DNA from: Paralvinella palmiformis
Lineage: Eukaryota; Annelida; Polychaeta; Terebellida; Alvinellidae
Length of the DNA: 64,000 nt
NCBI GenBank assembly: GCA_025642065.1
Contig: JAODUP010000012.1
Span: 2,897,501 to 2,961,500, forward strand
Direction: 5' to 3'
Shown here: one piece after another, positions 1 to 13,358 of the stretch
Position numbering within the stretch: the stretch's first letter is position 1
How the letters are laid out: each line of letters starts with the position of its first letter
Program-made: the position numbers and the translations under genes
Notes under the pieces: model-generated
What the model was told of the DNA's origin: nothing
Databases searched by the model: none
Seen by the model: only the letters and a program-made list of their open reading frames with translations

Positions 1-3000
1 TAGAAACCGCATTTTGGAAAGGGGCGTGTGTCAAAATAAGAATACCATTTCAGGCCGCGTACACGTCTCTACAACCTAAAACTCAGCAGACAGAAAAATC
101 TAGCTAACATAAGACGTAGGTTTGGCTTTTTGCCGATTTGAAGCCATTAATTGGTCACAGGTGTTGTGCGCATTCCTTCCCGAAAAGCTAACAGTAGCAC
201 ATAAAAACAACAACATACAACGAGAAGAAAAACAAAAACAATCCAATTCCGATGATGTAAGGCGCTTTACCAAAAGCGGACCGACATCGTTGATTGGCCA
301 GATGGCCTGGTACAGATGCTGGCAATTAACGGTGGCTTAACCCGACCAGCATCCAGCCGTCTACAAGAAAGGAGAGGCAACGGTAATGGCGGCGATTAGG
401 GAGCCATTGCTGTGGGTGTCGGTAACGACAACAAAACTATTAATGCCATGGCCATCCACGGCAGCAATCCTATCCACACTCGTCTCTATAGTAGATGGGA
501 AGTCGCGGCATTTACATCGCAATTAGCATTGAGAAACGAGCGCCTTTTATTAGCATTCTTTGGCCAACTCGTCGGCCGAGTGCTGCTAACGTTCTCCTCG
601 CAAATTGGCTCGAGCGGGCGAAAGAAGAGCCGGGAAGCCATTCTCGGGAGGGATGCATCAGCCGATAAACTTGCGACGAAAAGAAGCTTCTCCGCTGGCA
701 GGCATCAGTTATCATCTCCAACCTCTTCTCGGCGGATAGCGGCTCTCCTCCTGCCATTTGGCCAACCATCGGGATATCGTTGCCGTATAAATGATCCTCG
801 CCACGGTGTCTCGGAGTTCGTAGGCGAATTCTGATCGGCGAATCGAAGCTCGTTTACGTCTTGAAGGCCGTTCGCCGATACTGGCGCCATCTCCGGGCGC
901 TTGTATTGATTAAGAACTTGTACTCGGGGGGAAGGGTGGGAGTGGCTGAGAATTGATTCAATGAGTTCAATCGGTATCGGCTCAATTCCAGATCGCGATG
1001 ATCTGTATGATCTGTGGATGCTTACGGGTCAAGGACGAGTGTTATTGCTGAACTTGGTTATTGCTCTTTGTGGTGTTGCGAAGTCCTTCAGGTTAATTAG
1101 TTAGTTATGTTTATTATTCCCGAAAACTTATCGTCTGTAATTTGTTAAATTAATGAAAACTAATTCCAGAATTCCTTGTTTTTTGTCTTGTTGCTACCGA
1201 AGTGAATTAAACAAGATTAGAATGAGATGGCCATCGATTTCCTTTGAAGTAAGACATTTCTGGATCTTCGAACAGCTGTACAAATAGTTTAACAGATCCC
1301 TGCTCCTTCGGGACGTGCGCTCTACTAATAGCAGTGATAAGTAACGCAACTTATCGTGACCTCACCTGTGGCAGAAGGAGTCGAATATCTTGGTTACAGG
1401 TGCAACACATCAACAAGACAAACAGTCGCATTGCCGCTGTGATGTGATGTTTTAAGCCATCCGTCCGGAATGCCAGCCTTCTGGACGTAATGTATAGTTA
1501 ATGAGCTGGGAAGATACTTAAGATCCAAGCGGATGGCTCAGCGGAAGCAGAGGCTAACCTCGAAGTTCCCCCCACCCCTGATATTTTCAGAAAAGGTTAT
1601 CCAAATAGACCGGGTGCGATCTCGCCCTTCCCCATCTTTAGCGATTCTGCAACAACTGAAACAGCGCACACAACTTTGTGCCGTCAAGTTGTGTCCATTA
1701 TCCCATACAAAAGTCTGGTAATGCTGATTCCAGGTGATTCACGGCGTCTGCCATCTATGTTCGGGATCACTGAGATCCCCAGCGGATACTTGACCTTTTG
1801 TCACGTGATCCCGGTCACCTGACCTTGCCTGTCTGCGATGGCCGACTCGGGAGTACGGATTGAGTACTTAGTCCGTTCGGCAACGCTTTGACTTGGGGGA
1901 TCTCAACGTGGGGCATATTAGCCGCTGGACATCAGTCGAGTCTCATCAGTAGCCCCCCAAATGGTGTATCCTGATCAGTTTGACTGCTGGTCACAACAAA
2001 CACGACCAAATGCTATTTGTTCCTGCTGATTCTTTCATGTCTGACATTCAAAGAACTTCACCCTTCAGTCCATTCATCTTAGTAGCGTCCATGTACGAAC
2101 GTCGAGGAGCAGCCAAAGCACGAATTGCCCGGCTCCGTGTGTGTCCATACCAATAACATCCTGGATCCGATCGTAGTACGGCAGGGCCAGCGGGACACGG
2201 ATGATCCCCAGTGACTATGGAGGCTCATCCACGGTGCGTGGTTTGCTTTGGGCTCAGACAATGATAGATGGGCAGATAGATAGCAACGAGCAGACATATC
2301 AGAGAGATAAAGGGCTGAAAGCTTAGAAGAGTGGGGCGGATCTGACAAGATTACTCTGTTCGTACTTGGGATGGTCGGTCGGACGATGGCATACCTGGAT
2401 ATTCCTGGCTCTACAGCGGGGCTATCGCTGTCCAGTTGGTTCTGGCGCTCTAGCTGACCATCGTAAAGGCCACAGCGACATGAAAGGGAAGATTTACCAC
2501 GAGCGGACGCTTGGAATAGAACAGGTGATAAGGGTCTAAGGTACCAGACGTCAGGTACATACATTGCTAACACCTGATACAGACATCAAACTCTGTTTAT
2601 ATCTTCAACGGGGATGGCCAACTAACTCTGACTCAGTCATGACCCATTGATGCTGCGGTACTATATAAAGTTAGCATTACAACGGACTATAGAATGGGCC
2701 TGCGCTGTACACGTCTAGTTCATGGCAGAGTATCAATATGATTCACCGAGGGAAGGGCAAGACACTGTACATTATCCGGATAGAGGCATCTGTCTGCGGC
2801 TATCTGTCTAGATCAACCGAGACACTTTTGACGTGCTGATCCCGATCGGCTTACCTACGCTACTGGCTGTGTGGCAGTTATTTCGGCATCCTCGTATTGC
2901 GATCCGGGAGCACTTCCGGTATACGACGGTGCGTCAGAGTACCGGGATCATCGCCGAGGATCCGGATCATTATGGACTGGTTATCAGGAGATAGACTGGG

Positions 3001-4700
3001 CGATGATGGGCGTTATTAGCCAGCATGTGGTCCGGTTGTTATCAGTGCTGTAATCTGGATCTGTCGTGACATCCCCCTCCCACAATATCACATGCCACGG
3101 TCATGTTCAAATAAATATAACAGGTATACATCGGACGCCTCCCGAACACGATAGCTGACATATCAGTGGGTGGGATACGATCCAGAATTCGAACCCACTC
3201 CCTTCGACCCCATCGCGACACTAACCATATATTGAACCTAATATTCAGTAAGATTAATATATAGAGATTCGAAATAAAAATTACAGTATGAGCAGAGCCG
3301 TCGCAAGAAGGATAGCGGGCCCGCGGCAAGATCAACCAGTTCCGGGTCCTAGAAGCCCAGACATAATATGTAATCAGATTAATAAAGCTAGACGACAGCG
3401 CCTTCCCGACATTTGCCTTCGAGTTCGTTGTATCCAAAGGAGGGGTCCCCCTCGGAAGTAGCTAATTTGACGTATCTGTACATCGGTGGAACGTCAGTGA
3501 GGCTCTATATCTGTTTCTTTTTTCAGCGGGATTGATGCCGCGATCTTTTTAATCAAAACTGTCGACGCGCTTCAGTAGAAAGGTCATTAAGTACAGGCAA
3601 CAGTTCAGCAAGCTTTACCTTCCTGCTGTCTAGTCCAGGCCATCTTCTTCACTTCCATTGAAGACGGACCCCGTCCATCTGACCGGCTATTGTTTATGTG
3701 GTTCGCGTTTAACAAACTTCTCCTCCCAATTACAATAGTATAAGTGCGCCCAAAGTGACAAGGTTTCCCCCCCAGAATAGGTCGGTCTTACTCTAGCCAT
3801 TCGCTTCCCTTGCGAACCTGCGGACTGTGGCTGCGGGACATAAACGAATCGGATCCAGCGGGAATGGGCTAATTTGTTTGTTTGACTTACCAACATTCAG
3901 GAACACGTGCCGAGAAAGTACGTTCTACATTACTATCTAGTTGACTAGCTCGGGGTAACATAAAGACCAGAGCGAGATGTGGAATGTCTGCGAGTGTTTT
4001 GCGTCGATGTATTGGCTTCGGTAATTACCAGGGTCAGAGTCAAAGCCAAATACATCACACGGCCTATATCCTCCAGGCTAGAGGCAGGCGTTGCCCTAAA
4101 ATAGGCCAATTAGAAAAATGCACAGTTTTTGTTATTTTATTTTGAGGAAACAAAAATGACGTGCGCTTAGTCGAGGCCGGTAAAGGAGGCCCGGTCTCCT
4201 CCGTACGCTTAAAATCCAGAAAGGGACGCCGTCGCTTCTGGATCATGGTTCCCCAATCCGTCGATGGCAATTCCTGGTTTCCACGCGATCCAGAGGAATA
4301 TTCTTCCTAGTATGTGATCTGAAGCGTTCAGGACCAGTTTGAACGATTGTTGGCTCGCCGGTCAACACCAATCAAGCGGGAAGGTCGAAGCAGAGCGTCA
4401 CTTTTCAATATACAGTCGCCGCTCAACACGTAGGAATACGTCGGTGATAGCAACCGGAAGTAAGTGATCGGTAAGTAATCATCTTGACACTGTTTTATAA
4501 GCATCGTTCATGTTCCAGCTTTTCGGGATCATTCCGGATCAGATCTGATACCAGTGATACGCTTCGGGCGTGTTTGGTTGTGTTGTTGACGTCTAGTGTA
4601 AACCAGTTGCTGACGGCGGAGAAAATGTGATGATCCGTTTGACGAATGATCAGTGATGAAAAGAAAGACTCGGTACATGTAAACAAAGAAACGATAGTTC
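1..4700. other. Upstream flank, no gene recognised
   Basis: No convincing coding region on either strand. Open frames of 60 to 164 codons exist (for example 412-834 + and 2079-2573 -), but several overlap on opposite strands, many begin with non-ATG codons, and none shows a domain I recognise. The block at about 400-890 is GC-richer than its surroundings. A possible tRNA-derived SINE head lies at 3186-3227. A TCACGTGA palindrome lies at 1801-1808. Confidence 0.6.
3186..3227 (-). mobile_element. Possible tRNA-derived SINE head
   Basis: On the minus strand an A-box-like sequence, TGGTTAGTGTCGCG (3214-3227), is followed by a B-box-like GGGTTCGAATTC (3186-3197). These are the two internal RNA polymerase III promoter elements of tRNA genes. 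The gap between the boxes is about 16 bases, shorter than in a real tRNA, so a tRNA gene is excluded. A decayed SINE head is the likelier reading. The end of the element was not determined. Confidence 0.35.
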
Positions 4701-4781
4701 AGTTGAGTTGTTTAGCCTCAGTACTGGACACGCTTGGGATTCCCTAGAGAAATCATTCCCGCAAACAAACAAGTTCGAGCC

Positions 4782-4823
4782 GGTTTCGAACCCACAACAT
4801 GATGGTTTGCCAACGAAACTCCC
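4782..4823 (-). mobile_element. Possible tRNA-like SINE head (B box)
   Basis: The minus strand carries a good B-box-like GGTTCGAAACC (4782-4792), with a weak A-box-like stretch at about 4810-4823 and near-normal spacing. No cloverleaf with paired acceptor ends could be drawn, so this is not called as a tRNA gene. Confidence 0.3.
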
Positions 4824-4878
4824 GACATAGATATGGTGGTAGTTGAGGTTTTTTTTTAAATAAAAGGACACATGTGCT

Positions 4879-4902
4879 CACACACACACACACACACACA
4901 CA
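4879..4902. repeat. (CA)n microsatellite
   Basis: About 12 CA units, followed 46 bases later by a 10-base G run (4949-4958). Confidence 0.95.
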
Positions 4903-5979
4903 TCTAAGTAAATCAGTGGTTCTGGGCAGAGAGTGGGAGGCTTAATATGGGGGGGGGGACGTGTCTGTCATTTGATATTTTATGTCATGTTTTCAATCTA
5001 AAAAACATCAAAACGAGGCTTCCACAGAGACACACTTTGGTGTCCAGATGATGAACTCGGTGACACTAACAGCCGTTGATGAACTGTCTCGGAAAGAGGG
5101 GAAGATTTAAAAAAACGCCCCCACTAATGTGTGTATAGGGGACCCAGAGCACCGAAGCGTAATATAATTCACGTGTAGCTAATCGATCATGTCAGAAAGT
5201 CGCCAGGTTCGGAACAGGTCATTTTTCAAAGCCACCGGGGTTCAGACAGAACTCGCATCCGAACAGAACCTACAGCTAGCTATACGGTCCGGTAATGGGA
5301 TGGAGCACCACCAGGTGGCGTCCACCACCAACCAGCAGGCGGAGAACATTGGCGGCCAGACTTCCCGGACGCCGCAACGGCACACGCGTCGGACGGGGCG
5401 GGGGCGGCGAATTTTTGTTATCCCGAAATCTCTGGATCGCAGTACCGTTGGAAGCCAGTCTCCAAATCGACTATTAGCATGCCATAGCGGACAAGTAAAT
5501 CGCTGCCACGTCATTTGTGGCCGAGTTTTATAACTCGTTAACGGGTCTAAAGTGGCTTTTACATCATCCGGTGACAAGTATCGGCCATTGTTGATGTAGC
5601 TATTTACTAGCAGTTCGCCTGTATCCAGGTCGGACTGACTTTGTTCATACTCCGATGTTTTCGTTTCTCCGGCAGGCCACCATCGAAATCTTCTTCACCC
5701 TAATCACGTCTACACGCCGCTGGGAGTAGCTCAACAGCTGGATGCGGCCCGCGTACACGTTATCTGCTCGCTAAACGCAGACTTTGGCCCGCTCTTATTT
5801 GTACTCAGACCATTGGTGACATCGTCAAATACGAACTTGTCTATCAGCAAGTTGACCAAGTTAGTTGTTTAGAGGAGGAGGGCGGGGGGGGGTTTGTGCT
5901 CTGAATTATGCTCAGGCACACGAGTTCTTCTTGTGGTTCGAACAGCTTTGACTTAGCTTTGAGTAAATTATCTCTCTCC

Positions 5980-6002
5980 GTGTGTGTGTGTGTGTGTGTG
6001 TG
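5980..6002. repeat. (TG)n microsatellite
   Basis: About 11 TG units preceded by a short CT tract. Confidence 0.95.
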
Positions 6003-8156
6003 GTAAGCCTGTTTTGAAAACGATGTCATGTAAAACTTATAGTTAACTAATTATGGATTTCCGATATTCATATCTCTCATTGCTCTTGACCGAAAACTTG
6101 AATATGAAAAGAAAGATGGAAAAATTATGATAATGTGCCTTATTATCAAAACCTATCTCCCGATGAACTACCTAGATGTAGGTTACCTGAAAAAACAACG
6201 CGAATGCAATTATTCACATTACCTAGACACGATGTGGTCACAGTTTCAACTACAAGCGACAACCGATCATTTTATTGTTGCTCCAAACGAATCGGAGATT
6301 TTTTTTTAATTCGTTGTCAATTTAAAAACGATTCTCATCTTCATTCTACTTTCACCAGCTGACATCGCGTTTGTGCCAGTTAAGGACCCACGTGATAAAT
6401 ATGACGACGGCTGGTAGTGGGCCGGTCACTGAAATCAAGCCGAGGCTTATTTTTGTCGGTAAGAAAAACTTTTTTTACCAAAAACCTGATTGAGGTCGGA
6501 AGTGGGTGAAAGTCTGAAGGGGAGAAAGTTAAAACAATCAGCGGACAAACAAAGATATGACGTTAACGGGAACACTTCAGCGCTGAGAGCACGTAATTAA
6601 TTATCGTCGACCTGTTCCATTCATCACCGGCTTCAACGAGGAGGCGACGCATGACTTCGGTCGCGATGCGTCGCCGAACGAAAATCGTACCATGTGCGCT
6701 TCGTTGACATTTTACCATTGTGCCCACCCCCGACACCTGGCGGATTTGAGGCCAACGGGCGCGTTCGGGCTATATCGGGAGACTGGCTCCAGCCTCGTCA
6801 GCCAAGTGAATATTTAATGACTGTCAAACACTCTCTAGTCGGGATAATTGGCCCGGGTTGTGTAATGTTCGGCCTTCGAACCACACTACGGCTATGTTTG
6901 CCTCCATCTGGAGGATGTGAACAAAGAAGGACATCCTCATAGGGAGACCACTTCCATCAGCTGGACCTTTTACAAGTTATATAAGCTGGCTAACTTTACA
7001 CAGAGACTGGTCCATATTGTGGGAGGTTAATACGTCCTTGCAGCGTCGGGGTGGAACGTTTCCGAGTTGGTAATATTTGTTTAGTACGCACACAAATACG
7101 CCAACAGATTTACACCGATCGAAGTACGTTTTCGCCAATTCAGTCATTCATTCATCGTTCAATCGAACTCCGTCACTTGGGTGGGTGGGTGCGTGTTCAG
7201 TGGTATCGCCTTAACGAATGGCATTAATTGAGAAACGGAAATGTGTGTCTTGTTATCAGAGTTTTCAGTTAGGAAGAGAAGGGCTGAGTTTAGATTGTGG
7301 CTCTAACATAGATTAGGCAAACGGACGTTCGAAAGAATTATTTTCTCTCCCCCGACGTTCCCTCTCTGTTTCTCTACGTATGTATATGCGAAACTAGATG
7401 GATAACATGTGTATTACAGCTGTATGCTAACAGATGCACAGCTTAATGCAGACAGACAGAGACATATAGACTGACAGCCATAAATACATACAAGACCAGA
7501 CAGACTGATGGGAACATACGCAGTCAGTCCTTCGAGGAGGATCGTACCAGCTAGAACCACCCCCACCCCCCCCCCCACCCACTGGACCACGGAGAAATAG
7601 ACCCAATTTTATGAAAACTTCAAAATGAAAGTCAGGGCATTTACCAACTTCCTCCTACAGAAGAACTCTTCCCATTCTCACACATTGAGAGAGAAAGATG
7701 GGTGAGAGTGAGTTAAAATGATTTCTAATTGCTTGACATGACAAAGTTGGTATGTTTGATGTGCTCCGCTAATCTTACCTGTGATCTTGTCAAGGTTCGG
7801 TCAGTTCGTAAGCGGCTCGTTCTGGCTAAACCATAGGCCTGATACATCTGCTGCCTGGCCCGAAAAGAGCGCCTGGATTGTAGGCTGTGTAACCGGGATC
7901 AAAGTACGGCAAACCGCCGACGACCGCTTGCTCAGTGAATCCTGAAGTACCAAGTCCATCTGGTATTAGCTATTTAATTGCACATGTCAGCTTATGGGTA
8001 TTATGCTGTGCAAAGAGACAGAAAAGGTGTGAATTGCCCATATCACGCCATCAAAGCCCCGCCTAATACAATATTATTATTATTATGATACGTGTATGAA
8101 GTATGGCGAGTGGCTGATAGCAAAACACACTTTAAGTGGAGCACTGCGCTTAAACG

Positions 8157-8200
8157 GATCTGACAGGACTGTGTAATATTACACAATTATCGGTCAGATC
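8157..8200. repeat. Nested inverted repeat
   Basis: Outer arms GATCTGAC (8157-8164) and GTCAGATC (8193-8200) enclose the perfect 14-base palindrome GTGTAATATTACAC (8171-8184). A further half copy, GTGTAATATT, follows at 8201-8210. Confidence 0.85.
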
Positions 8201-11200
8201 GTGTAATATTTTATTGACACGGCGATATCAACTGGATTAGCGCCAGATAAGCATCTATGTATTAACCAGATCACTATCTGACCAACGCGGCTTATCCTCA
8301 AGTATTAACAGCGACATACGTGGAAATATATCATTTAAATTATCTGTCCAGAATCTTATAATCCCAGATAGATATCGCTCTCGGCTGATGAAGTTGTTCG
8401 ACCTAAAAACGTTAATTATTTATAGCACAAAAGCAGCGAGAGATCTGATAGATTACGTCATTTTCTGGTCTTGAATTATGCGCTTTATTAACTCTATACG
8501 CGCTCTTGGTAAGTCTTCGTATCAAAATATATTACCTGTGACAAGATCGTATAACACTTGGCGTTTTGATGAAGAAGAAAGCAAAAAAAAGAACGGCTTG
8601 AAAGGTAAGTCATTAAAATGTCACGTTTGACAGGTAATATTTACTCTACAAGGGATTATAAAAAATACACTGCATAATTATCAGCGATACGTTTATGATA
8701 TGGCCAACTTTTCGTCGACTGGGTTTGTTTTAAACTCGTCCCTCGGAGATGGCCGCTTTGTTTCGAGCCGACGAACAGAAGCTCCGAGATATGCAAGAAA
8801 TGACGTCCCCTTGAAAGCAATCCGGCCACTTCGGTTTTTATGCAAATCGGACGGATTGCTTTCTCGTCGCCGAAGTTAGCGGCTGCGGCTTCATTGTTGG
8901 AACGAGAGGCGAATGCTAATGGCGAAATCTTAGCTCGTCCTTGCCTCGTCGGAGAGTTTGGGCTAAGATTACCGATCCTCAGAGAAGTGGCATCCGATCG
9001 TTGTTGACGAATGGACGTCTCTCTGTGTCGGTGTAGGAAATACTCTCTCTTGGCAAATAAGGTTATAAGCCGGACTTTACGGCTTGGACCGGTCGTATTA
9101 GGATCTAATATAGCAGACGGTGAACCTGGTGTGGAATTACCGAAACTGGCCTTTCGTTGTGTACACACGTCGTGTATACGCGCGTGTAATCGCACATATG
9201 CATTGACAACTGTACATATGTACGAGTAAAGGTACACCGACGAACAGCTGGAAAGTATTGAAATTAACGCCGGGATGAAATTGATAAGCGCTTGGCGTAT
9301 TCAGCGGCAGGGAATAGTTATTTAATCCGTTGATGTCGTGCGATCGTTATCTAAGGTTCTCCGAATGTCCCAACGCGGTCTTCGTGTACACACACACGCG
9401 CGCGCGCGCACACACACATTCCCGATGGTTCTTCCTGTCAGTTACCGGTCAACTGTGACATGTCTACTCGACCATAGCGGGAACGAACTCAGTCATCTGT
9501 GACTGTTATCATTGTGACCGACGGTGCACAGCGCCTCACAATACCTGCTCAACTCCGAGTACCCCAACTGTCAAATGTTTGGCGTACGCGCCGGTACGAG
9601 CTTAGCGTGGGTACACACACTCGTCACTCACTGGTGGTGGCTTTATGTACTTCGTTCGTCCGGTGATCGTTCTGTTTGATTGAATCACACATCCCGACTA
9701 ACTGCTTCAACTGGTGCGTAAGTAAGAACTGGATTTGTCAATGTATTTCTTATCGGTTAACGCTCTTTTGTCTGTTAGAGAATTCGCATAACGTCGCTAT
9801 ATTTTAATATTAATACCTCGCTTTCGACTTGGCGACAGAAGTATCGTGATTCCAGCTACCAACTCGGTACTCACTTAGCTTATCTCTGTGTTTACATCGA
9901 TGTATCATTCATATGCTTATCTTAATTGGATGTATTCGTTGAACCATAACCACAGCCAGCTTGTAATAAGTTTACAAAAACCGTACTCTACGTCCTGGAT
10001 ACTTGGTCTACAAAAGCCTCATATTGATAAGGTTCTACGGGTTCTTTCATCGTCGACTTGTCGATGTATAGGAGCTGCCAAACTTTCTGCCGTTTTGGTA
10101 GGACAAAAGAGAGAGTAGAGCGAATACTTTGACGTCATTCGAAAATGTTGTTATCTCGCCTCGATATCTCTCTAACGGTTAATCTGGATTAACGGCTCCC
10201 ATGTGACCAAAATTATGCGAAAAGAAAGACAAATACCTGTTCCGGTCTAGTCCGGAGTTTTTTTTTAACAAACATTGCACTGTTTAAAAAAAATTATTTA
10301 TTAAAATATATCCGCGATATTAATCGATGCGATTAAAGCGAGATTTATGCGAGCATTTCCTTCTCGTAATTCGGCTGAAATGACGTCATAGTCACTTGTT
10401 TGTGTCATGTTTCGCTCAATTTTTCTCTTATACAATGAAAACTAAAACCATCCAGAGTAAGAGTGAACTATCTAGATGTACTGGATCGATTTCACCGTTT
10501 ATCGTGGGAGTGGTGTTCGAAAGCGGATTTCTCAGCCACCGGCATCCGCAATAACAACATCCGCATGTTGTTGCGACGGCCGTTAGCGTTTCGCCGCCAT
10601 AAACCGACATGTTTATGACTAATACTCGGGTTCGGTGCTTCCAGAAAACTAGAGTCGCTGGCTAACGTATGTTATCACCTTCGTTATGTATGATGTGTCG
10701 GTGACATTGTTAAGTACTCCTGCCAAACAATAGACCGTTACTGTGATGAACACCGGGATTCCGACAGGAAGGCGTATTACACAGATATAATTACCCGTTG
10801 GCAAGTTGTTTGTATACGTCATCAGCGCGCTGAATTAATACAGATTGGTTCCCAGATCCGGTTTCTCTGCTCTGGCCAGAGGCACGTCGTTCAGGATTAC
10901 GTTTCCCCGTTGCAGGACTTCAGCACTTGTTCCGTCAGTTAGTTTCAACTCCGACCTGTCAGGTGTCCCGAAAAACGCTAATTTGCCGGGATATTTTGTT
11001 TCCGGGTCAGGAGCCGAATATAAACAGGATGTTTGGTCGAAACCTGTCAGGCTTCACGACTGCCGGCCAATAGAAGTCAGAGTTCTTTCTCTACATAGTT
11101 TCCAAAAACCGATTTGTGTAGAAATACAAATCAAGGGTGTTTTTAAACAATGGATAAGACGTATATCATGGTCCCCTATCCCGTTATCCAGATTCCGCGT

Positions 11201-11898
11201 TCCTCCCAGGTGGCCAGATATTGCACTTGAATATCAACCCGGGTATCCGTTGGGGGATGCCTGCCTCTATAGTTAGTTTATCAGTCGTCAAACAGCCGCA
11301 GTAATCTGTATGTTTACGTTCTGAAGAAAGTTGGTCGTGTCACGGATTTTATAATCCAGAAACGCCGCCTGTTTATACGAAGTCCTCCCTTGGGAGGCAT
11401 TTTACAGCCAGCCTGTCTAGGTCCATTGCTGCCTTGTATTTGTGGCAGAAAGAGTTACATCGGACTTGAAAGAGGGGGGGGGGTCGTAGATGTCGTTGAG
11501 TGAGATATTTGGGCTTCCCTCATCTGTGTCAGAATGCAGGATCTAGGCAAATTACAGATAAGCATCTCTGCTCGAATTTCTCCCGTTTCTCGGAAAAGCG
11601 ATACGCATTGGAAATTAAAAAAATTCTAGTTCGATCTCCAAGCAGATCATACCGGATTATCCCATCTGTACACCTCATCCGGTTCTTAACTATCTCGCTG
11701 AAAATGTTGGGAGGTTATTTAGGAACGATGTAGCGGAAAATTGAGATCACTGACCATGAACAAGGTAAGGAGACTGTTGAGAGATTGGCTTCCTGTTTAC
11801 TGACTGTAAGTTGTCCAAACTACAGTAATGGCTGGTATATCTGGCAACTTGTTAATCCGACTACTCGGTTAAGTTGCAAATCTTCAGATGTTAATGGG

Positions 11899-12155
11899 AC
11901 TCACTCACTCACTCACTCACTCACTCACTCACTCACTCACTCACTCACTCACTCACTCACTCACTCACTCACTCACTCACTCACTCACTCACTCACTCAC
12001 TCACTCACTCACTCACTCACTCACTCACTCACTCACTCACTCACTCACTCACTCACTCACTCACTCACTCACTCACTCACTCACTCACTCACTCACCACT
12101 CACTCACTCACTCACTCACTCACTCACTCACTCACTCACTCACTCACTCACTCAC
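11899..12155. repeat. (CACT)n microsatellite, about 64 units
   Basis: A 257-base tetranucleotide tract with one visible interruption near 12096. It creates apparent open frames reading L-T-H-S repeats in several frames; these are artefacts of the repeat and not genes. Confidence 0.98.
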
Positions 12156-13306
12156 CTCAGTCACTCACGGACTGGTGAAATAAAGACCTCTCATTTCAAG
12201 AAAAAATGTATTGTTTGGGTCTAGAATGTGCAATGTCAGCGATGAAATATCGCGTCGTCTTCTGGGTGCCATCGAATAATGATATAAAATGTCCCTTTTG
12301 ATCAGTACACAACAACAAACGTGTTTGAGAATTAATCTAAATGAAAGTCATCCGAGTAGTCGGGGCTCATCAACGCGCATTTCGACTAAATCTTGGCAGG
12401 ATTTGCTGAATATCTTTTCTAATTTTCTACGCTACACTTTCTTTGAAATTACAACGATCCCTAGTTCGGCAATAAGACTCCCGACTGGGAGCCATCACGT
12501 TATACAGTGTAACGGTATTATGGCTATTTTGGGAACATTTCGCTCTCTACTCTAGGAACTGATTGACCAACGTTATACATCAAGTTTGCCTTTCTTCGAC
12601 GTGTAGCTAGGCCGTGCTAGAAGAAAAGCCATCGTTAAGGCTGTTCAAAGGCTAAATCGATGTATCCATCATATATCGTTATGGCTGCGCGATGTCCAGG
12701 ATATGAATGGGCTAAATTATTGATGGACAAAATAGAAGGGGCTCCTCACGAACGACGGTAAAAACCAGCGACCTGCGAATTAATTATCGATATCGGTCGC
12801 CGTCTAATCCCATTGTTGACACGATGTATATGCGACAAACGGGATGTTAGCGGTGTGTCAACAACTTGACACGTTTGCCACAATAACAGATCCGATTGTA
12901 CGAATAGCCCGACTTCGAGCTATAGTTTGTTTAGACTGTACGGTACTTGGTCGCCGGTCTGCGTACAAGTGAGCCGTACCCAATCGCGTACACACCTCGG
13001 ATTACGATGTAAATCATCCAGACGCCTTCTGGTACGCGTCTGGTTCCTCCGGTCGCCGTTCCCACCGCAGCGTTCGGTTTCAGCCTTGAACCCCGTTGCC
13101 ATAGCGATAACCTTCGACATGAAGTTGTTAACGCCCTAAAACTGGATCCAGACATCGTTCGGGAACGATTGAGCGGACGTCTGGATGACATGACGTTTGG
13201 AATTGATTACACGTTGTCTATTCTCATTAATTGTTTGTTATTTGTATTAGCAAACCAGAGGTAACGTTATGGTCAATTAACTATACACGTTCGTAAATCG
13301 AGCGCG

Positions 13307-13354
<48 letters not shown>
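13307..13354. repeat. (TC)n(TA)n compound microsatellite
   Basis: A TC tract of about 12 units runs directly into about 12 TA units and ends just before the SINE at 13359. Confidence 0.95.
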
Positions 13355-13358
13355 GCGC

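Larger units (their letters stand above)
4903..11898. other. Upstream flank, no gene recognised
   Basis: No gene seen. Contents: G runs (4949-4958, 5884-5892, 11474-11483), a TG microsatellite (5980-6002), a C-rich tract (7559-7580), a nested palindrome (8157-8200), and a GC-richer block at about 8700-9237 with long open frames on both strands and an ATGCAAAT octamer (8840-8847). Two perfect TGACGTCA sites lie at 10130-10137 and 10381-10388. The minus-strand frame 8656-9237 (193 codons) has no recognisable domain and ends in low-information sequence, so it was not called. Confidence 0.6.

Noticed and set aside
8385..8411. Second hammerhead-like core (CTGATGA ... AAAAAC)
   Set aside because: The GAA core is missing and stem II does not pair.
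8656..9237. 193-codon open frame on the minus strand
   Set aside because: No domain, overlapping frame on the other strand, low-information end; treated as non-coding.
10845..11276. 143-codon open frame
   Set aside because: Begins with TTG, no recognisable domain, no splice context.
11785..12183. 132-codon open frame with Leu-Thr-His-Ser repeats
   Set aside because: It is the CACT microsatellite read in frame; the same repeat is open in other frames.
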